Positions 61,909-64,000 of a stretch of 64,000 bases of DNA are shown here, one piece after another. Location of the stretch: positions 1 through 64,000 of the forward strand of contig NZ_JAUNOQ010000010.1 in NCBI RefSeq assembly GCF_030531065.1. Direction: 5' to 3'. Source of the stretch: Phascolarctobacterium sp. GTDB taxonomy: Bacteria; Bacillota; Negativicutes; Acidaminococcales; Acidaminococcaceae. Within the stretch, counting starts at the first letter, position 1. The number at the start of each line of letters is the position of its first letter. Position numbers and translations under genes: made by a program. The notes under the pieces were generated by a model. That model was not told the DNA's origin, did no database searches, and saw only the letters and a list, made by a program, of their open reading frames with translations.

Positions 61909-62745
61909 ATGAATTATACAAAGAAAATTTTACTGACGGCTGCTGCCGCGATTTTGACGCTGGGACTGAGCGCTACTTGCTTAGCTGCTGCAGATAATTT
62001 CAGCGTGCAGGCCGACGAGATGGAATATAATCTGCAAACAGGCGAAGGAGAGGCTAAGGGGCATGTGGTTTTGTTGCAAAACGGCGGCAAGGCTACGGCT
62101 GATTATGCTAAGTTCAACAGTAAAAGCAAAAGCGGCACGCTGATAGGCAATGTCATTGCCGATCGTGAGGATGCGCATATTGTCTGCAATGAATTTATTG
62201 CTCATAATGAAAATGATCTTTCCGCTGTCGGTGATGCCGTAATTACTAAGGAGGGCAAAAGCCTTAGCGCCGATAGAGTGGATTATTATAAGGAGCGTCA
62301 GTTTGCGGAAACTATTGGCAGCTGGGCGCGCTTGACCGATGTTGACGGCAGCGTAATGAACGCGGCTAAAATAGATTACGATATGGCGCAGGGGGTAGCC
62401 AACGCTTATGGCGGCGTTGACATTGACAGTCCGGCTCGTGACCTGAAGGCTTCTGCCGATAGTGCTATTTACAAAACTGATAACAGCGGTTATGTGGAGC
62501 TTATTGGCAACGCCAAGGCTACGCAGAACGGTAATTCTGTAGCCGGGGATAAGCTGCGTTTGACCAATACCAATGTAGCCGTTGCCGACGGCAATGTAAA
62601 AATTCATTACATTCCGGAAACACAGCCTGCTGTTACCGGCAAGGAACAAGACGCTGAACAGTCCGCAGCAACAGGCACGGAGCAGCAAAGCGAACAACAG
62701 GTTGTTCCTGGCATAACGCAACAGGATGAGCTGGCTGCGGCTTAA
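61909..62745 (+). CDS. lptA: LPS transport periplasmic protein LptA (OstA domain)
   Basis: A 278-residue exported protein with a signal peptide (LSATCLAAAD, cleavage near residue 27). An OstA/LptA beta-jellyroll follows (VQADEMEYNLQTGEGEAKGHV near 35), and the fold is longer than E. coli LptA, with a second strand set to about residue 230. The last 45 residues are a Gln/Glu/Thr-rich tail. It bridges LPS across the periplasm. Confidence 0.88.
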   Translation: MNYTKKILLTAAAAILTLGLSATCLAAADNFSVQADEMEYNLQTGEGEAKGHVVLLQNGGKATADYAKFNSKSKSGTLIGNVIADREDAHIVCNEFIAHNENDLSAVGDAVITKEGKSLSADRVDYYKERQFAETIGSWARLTDVDGSVMNAAKIDYDMAQGVANAYGGVDIDSPARDLKASADSAIYKTDNSGYVELIGNAKATQNGNSVAGDKLRLTNTNVAVADGNVKIHYIPETQPAVTGKEQDAEQSAATGTEQQSEQQVVPGITQQDELAAA

Positions 62746-62763
62746 TTAACGGAGGGCACGAGC

Positions 62764-63483
62764 TTGGTTATTAGAACAGATAAATTGGTTAAAATTTATT
62801 CGGGGCGGCATGTGGTGGACGGCGTCAGTATCAGCGTGGAGCAGGGCAGCGTAGTGGGGCTTTTAGGTCCTAATGGCGCAGGCAAGACAACGACCTTCTA
62901 CATGATTGTCGGTATAGAAAAGCCTGATTCCGGTACCGTTACTTTGGACGGCAAGGATATTTCCGGTATGCCCATGTATGAGCGGGCTCGCAATGGTATT
63001 GGCTATTTGCCGCAGGAAGCGTCTATTTTCAGCAAAATGACGGTGGAAGACAATATTATGGCGATTTTAGAAACTACATCTTTGTCTGCGGCCGAGCGGG
63101 AGGAAAAGATGAACGCTTTGCTGGATGAATTTCGCTTAAACCATGTGCGTAAAAGCGAGGGCAAGGCTTTGTCCGGCGGCGAGCGCCGCCGCGTGGAAAT
63201 TGCCCGCGCTTTGGCCACCGACCCGGCCTTTATTTTGCTGGACGAGCCTTTCGCCGGTATCGACCCCATCGCGGTTGCCGATATTCAGGGCATGATCGCT
63301 CATTTAGCCCAGCGCGGCATTGGCGTACTCATTACGGACCATAATGTGCGCGAAACGCTGAGCATTGTCAATAAGGCGTATATTTTGGCAGAAGGCAAGA
63401 TTTTGCTGCATGGCGACAGCAAGACCATCGCTAACGACCCTGTGGCCAGGAAGTATTATCTTGGCGATCACTTTAGTATGTAG
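62764..63483 (+). CDS. lptB: LPS export ATPase LptB
   Basis: A 239-residue ABC ATPase driving LPS extraction with LptF/G. Walker [17 protein letters not shown] near residue 37, signature [15 protein letters not shown] near 138, Walker [14 protein letters not shown] near 158. TTG 62764 is used, 6 nt after GGAGGG; no ATG fits. It lies 18 nt after lptA and 11 nt before the permease gene. Confidence 0.95.
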   Translation: MVIRTDKLVKIYSGRHVVDGVSISVEQGSVVGLLGPNGAGKTTTFYMIVGIEKPDSGTVTLDGKDISGMPMYERARNGIGYLPQEASIFSKMTVEDNIMAILETTSLSAAEREEKMNALLDEFRLNHVRKSEGKALSGGERRRVEIARALATDPAFILLDEPFAGIDPIAVADIQGMIAHLAQRGIGVLITDHNVRETLSIVNKAYILAEGKILLHGDSKTIANDPVARKYYLGDHFSM

Positions 63484-63494
63484 GAGGAAGAAAA

Positions 63495-64000
63495 GTGGGT
63501 TTACGTTTATTAGACCGTTATGTTTTAAGGGAACTGCTGTATCCCTTTATCTTCGGAATTGCCGCTTTCTCCAGCATTTTTATCGCCAGTACGATGCTGT
63601 TTAAGATTACCCAGTACATGACTCGTTACGGCGCTTCTCTGGAAACCGTAGGGCGTTTATTCATGTATAATTTGCCGGAGATCATCAACTATACCTTTCC
63701 CATGTCGATGCTGCTGGCTGCTTTGATGGCCTTTGGCAAGCTGTCGGGCAGCAGTGAGATTGTGGCTATGAAGGCTGGTGGCGTCAGCTATTACCGTATT
63801 GTGGCGCCGGTGCTGGTGGTTGGCTTTATCGTCAGTATGTTTTCCATGGTGTGGGCAGAGAAGGTAGTGCCTGCCTCCAAGGCGGAAGCTTCGAGAATAC
63901 TTAATGAAGAAATAAGGCATAACAGCAGGCCTTCTACCCAAAGCCATATCGTCATCAAAACTATCAGCGGAGATACGCAGCGCGTTACCTACGCTAATAA
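63495..64000 (+). CDS. LptF/LptG family LPS export permease, partial
   Basis: The reading frame opens at GTG 63495 after AGGAGGAAG and runs off the window, giving 168 codons. The translation starts VGLRLLDRYVLRELLYP, the typical N-terminus of LptF/LptG permeases, followed by helix 1, YTFPMSMLLAALMAFGKLS (helix 2), EIVAMKAGGVSYYRI (coupling helix) and helix 3 leading into the periplasmic domain. Whether it is LptF or LptG needs the missing part. Confidence 0.88.
   Translation, partial: MGLRLLDRYVLRELLYPFIFGIAAFSSIFIASTMLFKITQYMTRYGASLETVGRLFMYNLPEIINYTFPMSMLLAALMAFGKLSGSSEIVAMKAGGVSYYRIVAPVLVVGFIVSMFSMVWAEKVVPASKAEASRILNEEIRHNSRPSTQSHIVIKTISGDTQRVTYAN

Overview
The window looks like a chromosomal segment of a diderm Firmicute of the class Negativicutes, with a Phascolarctobacterium- or Acidaminococcus-like genus as my best guess. 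Three things point there. The promoters, AGGAGG ribosome sites and DAP-aminotransferase lysine route are Firmicute-like. A complete outer-membrane and lipopolysaccharide assembly locus sits on the same DNA. That locus has the traits of this class: murA-mreB at its head, MlaD with a barrel-like tail, several OmpH-like genes, a fused WaaA-LpxK, and LpxI in place of LpxH. The genus is inferred from gene content only.

Layout. (1) 1-2.9 kb: an NhaC-type Na+/H+ antiporter and glutamate racemase (murI), each with its own promoter. (2) 3.1-10.7 kb: an eleven-gene Mrp-type cation/proton antiporter operon with the subunit order of the Mbh/Mbs membrane module (E-F-G-MbhD-MbhE-B-C-D) and two further antiporter-like subunits, but no hydrogenase or other redox genes. 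(3) 11.0-14.2 kb: an XRE regulator divergent from an MBOAT/DHHW pair that probably acetylates a surface glycan. (4) 14.3-16.5 kb: dapF and dapL. (5) 16.6-19.1 kb, minus strand: a cobalt/nickel ECF importer, cbiMQO. (6) 19.3-25.1 kb: a small exported protein, then polA-mutM-coaE-lytic transglycosylase, two tRNA-Leu genes and a 61-residue coiled-coil protein.

(7) 25.2-64 kb is one continuous plus-strand envelope locus. It begins with murA, mreB, an AMIN/phosphodiester-glycosidase protein and an S55-type protease-like protein. Next come mlaEFD (phospholipid transport), tolC, tamB, a sigma factor with a bitopic membrane protein, bamA, an unrecognised OMP-like gene and three OmpH/Skp-like genes. 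The lipid A-Kdo genes follow: lpxD, lpxL, lpxC, fabZ, lpxA, lpxI, lpxB, msbA, waaA-lpxK, kdsB, kdsA, kdsD, kdsC and a second lpxL-type gene. The locus ends with lptC, lptA, lptB and the start of an lptF/G permease gene cut by the window edge.

The locus covers peptidoglycan precursor supply, OMP chaperoning and insertion, phospholipid traffic, and lipid A synthesis, flipping and export. Genes are packed with 1-4 nt overlaps, broken by a few promoters (tolC, first ompH, lpxA, lpxB) and intrinsic terminators (after tolC, third ompH, lpxI). Points most worth a second look are the sigma factor/bitopic protein pair inside the OM locus, the unrecognised OMP beside bamA, the Mrp operon with three antiporter subunits (one lacking the usual TM7 lysine), GC-rich structured leaders before the Mrp operon and tamB that share a 15-mer, and kdsC with foreign-looking codon use. 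No CRISPR array, IS element, prophage or rRNA was seen.
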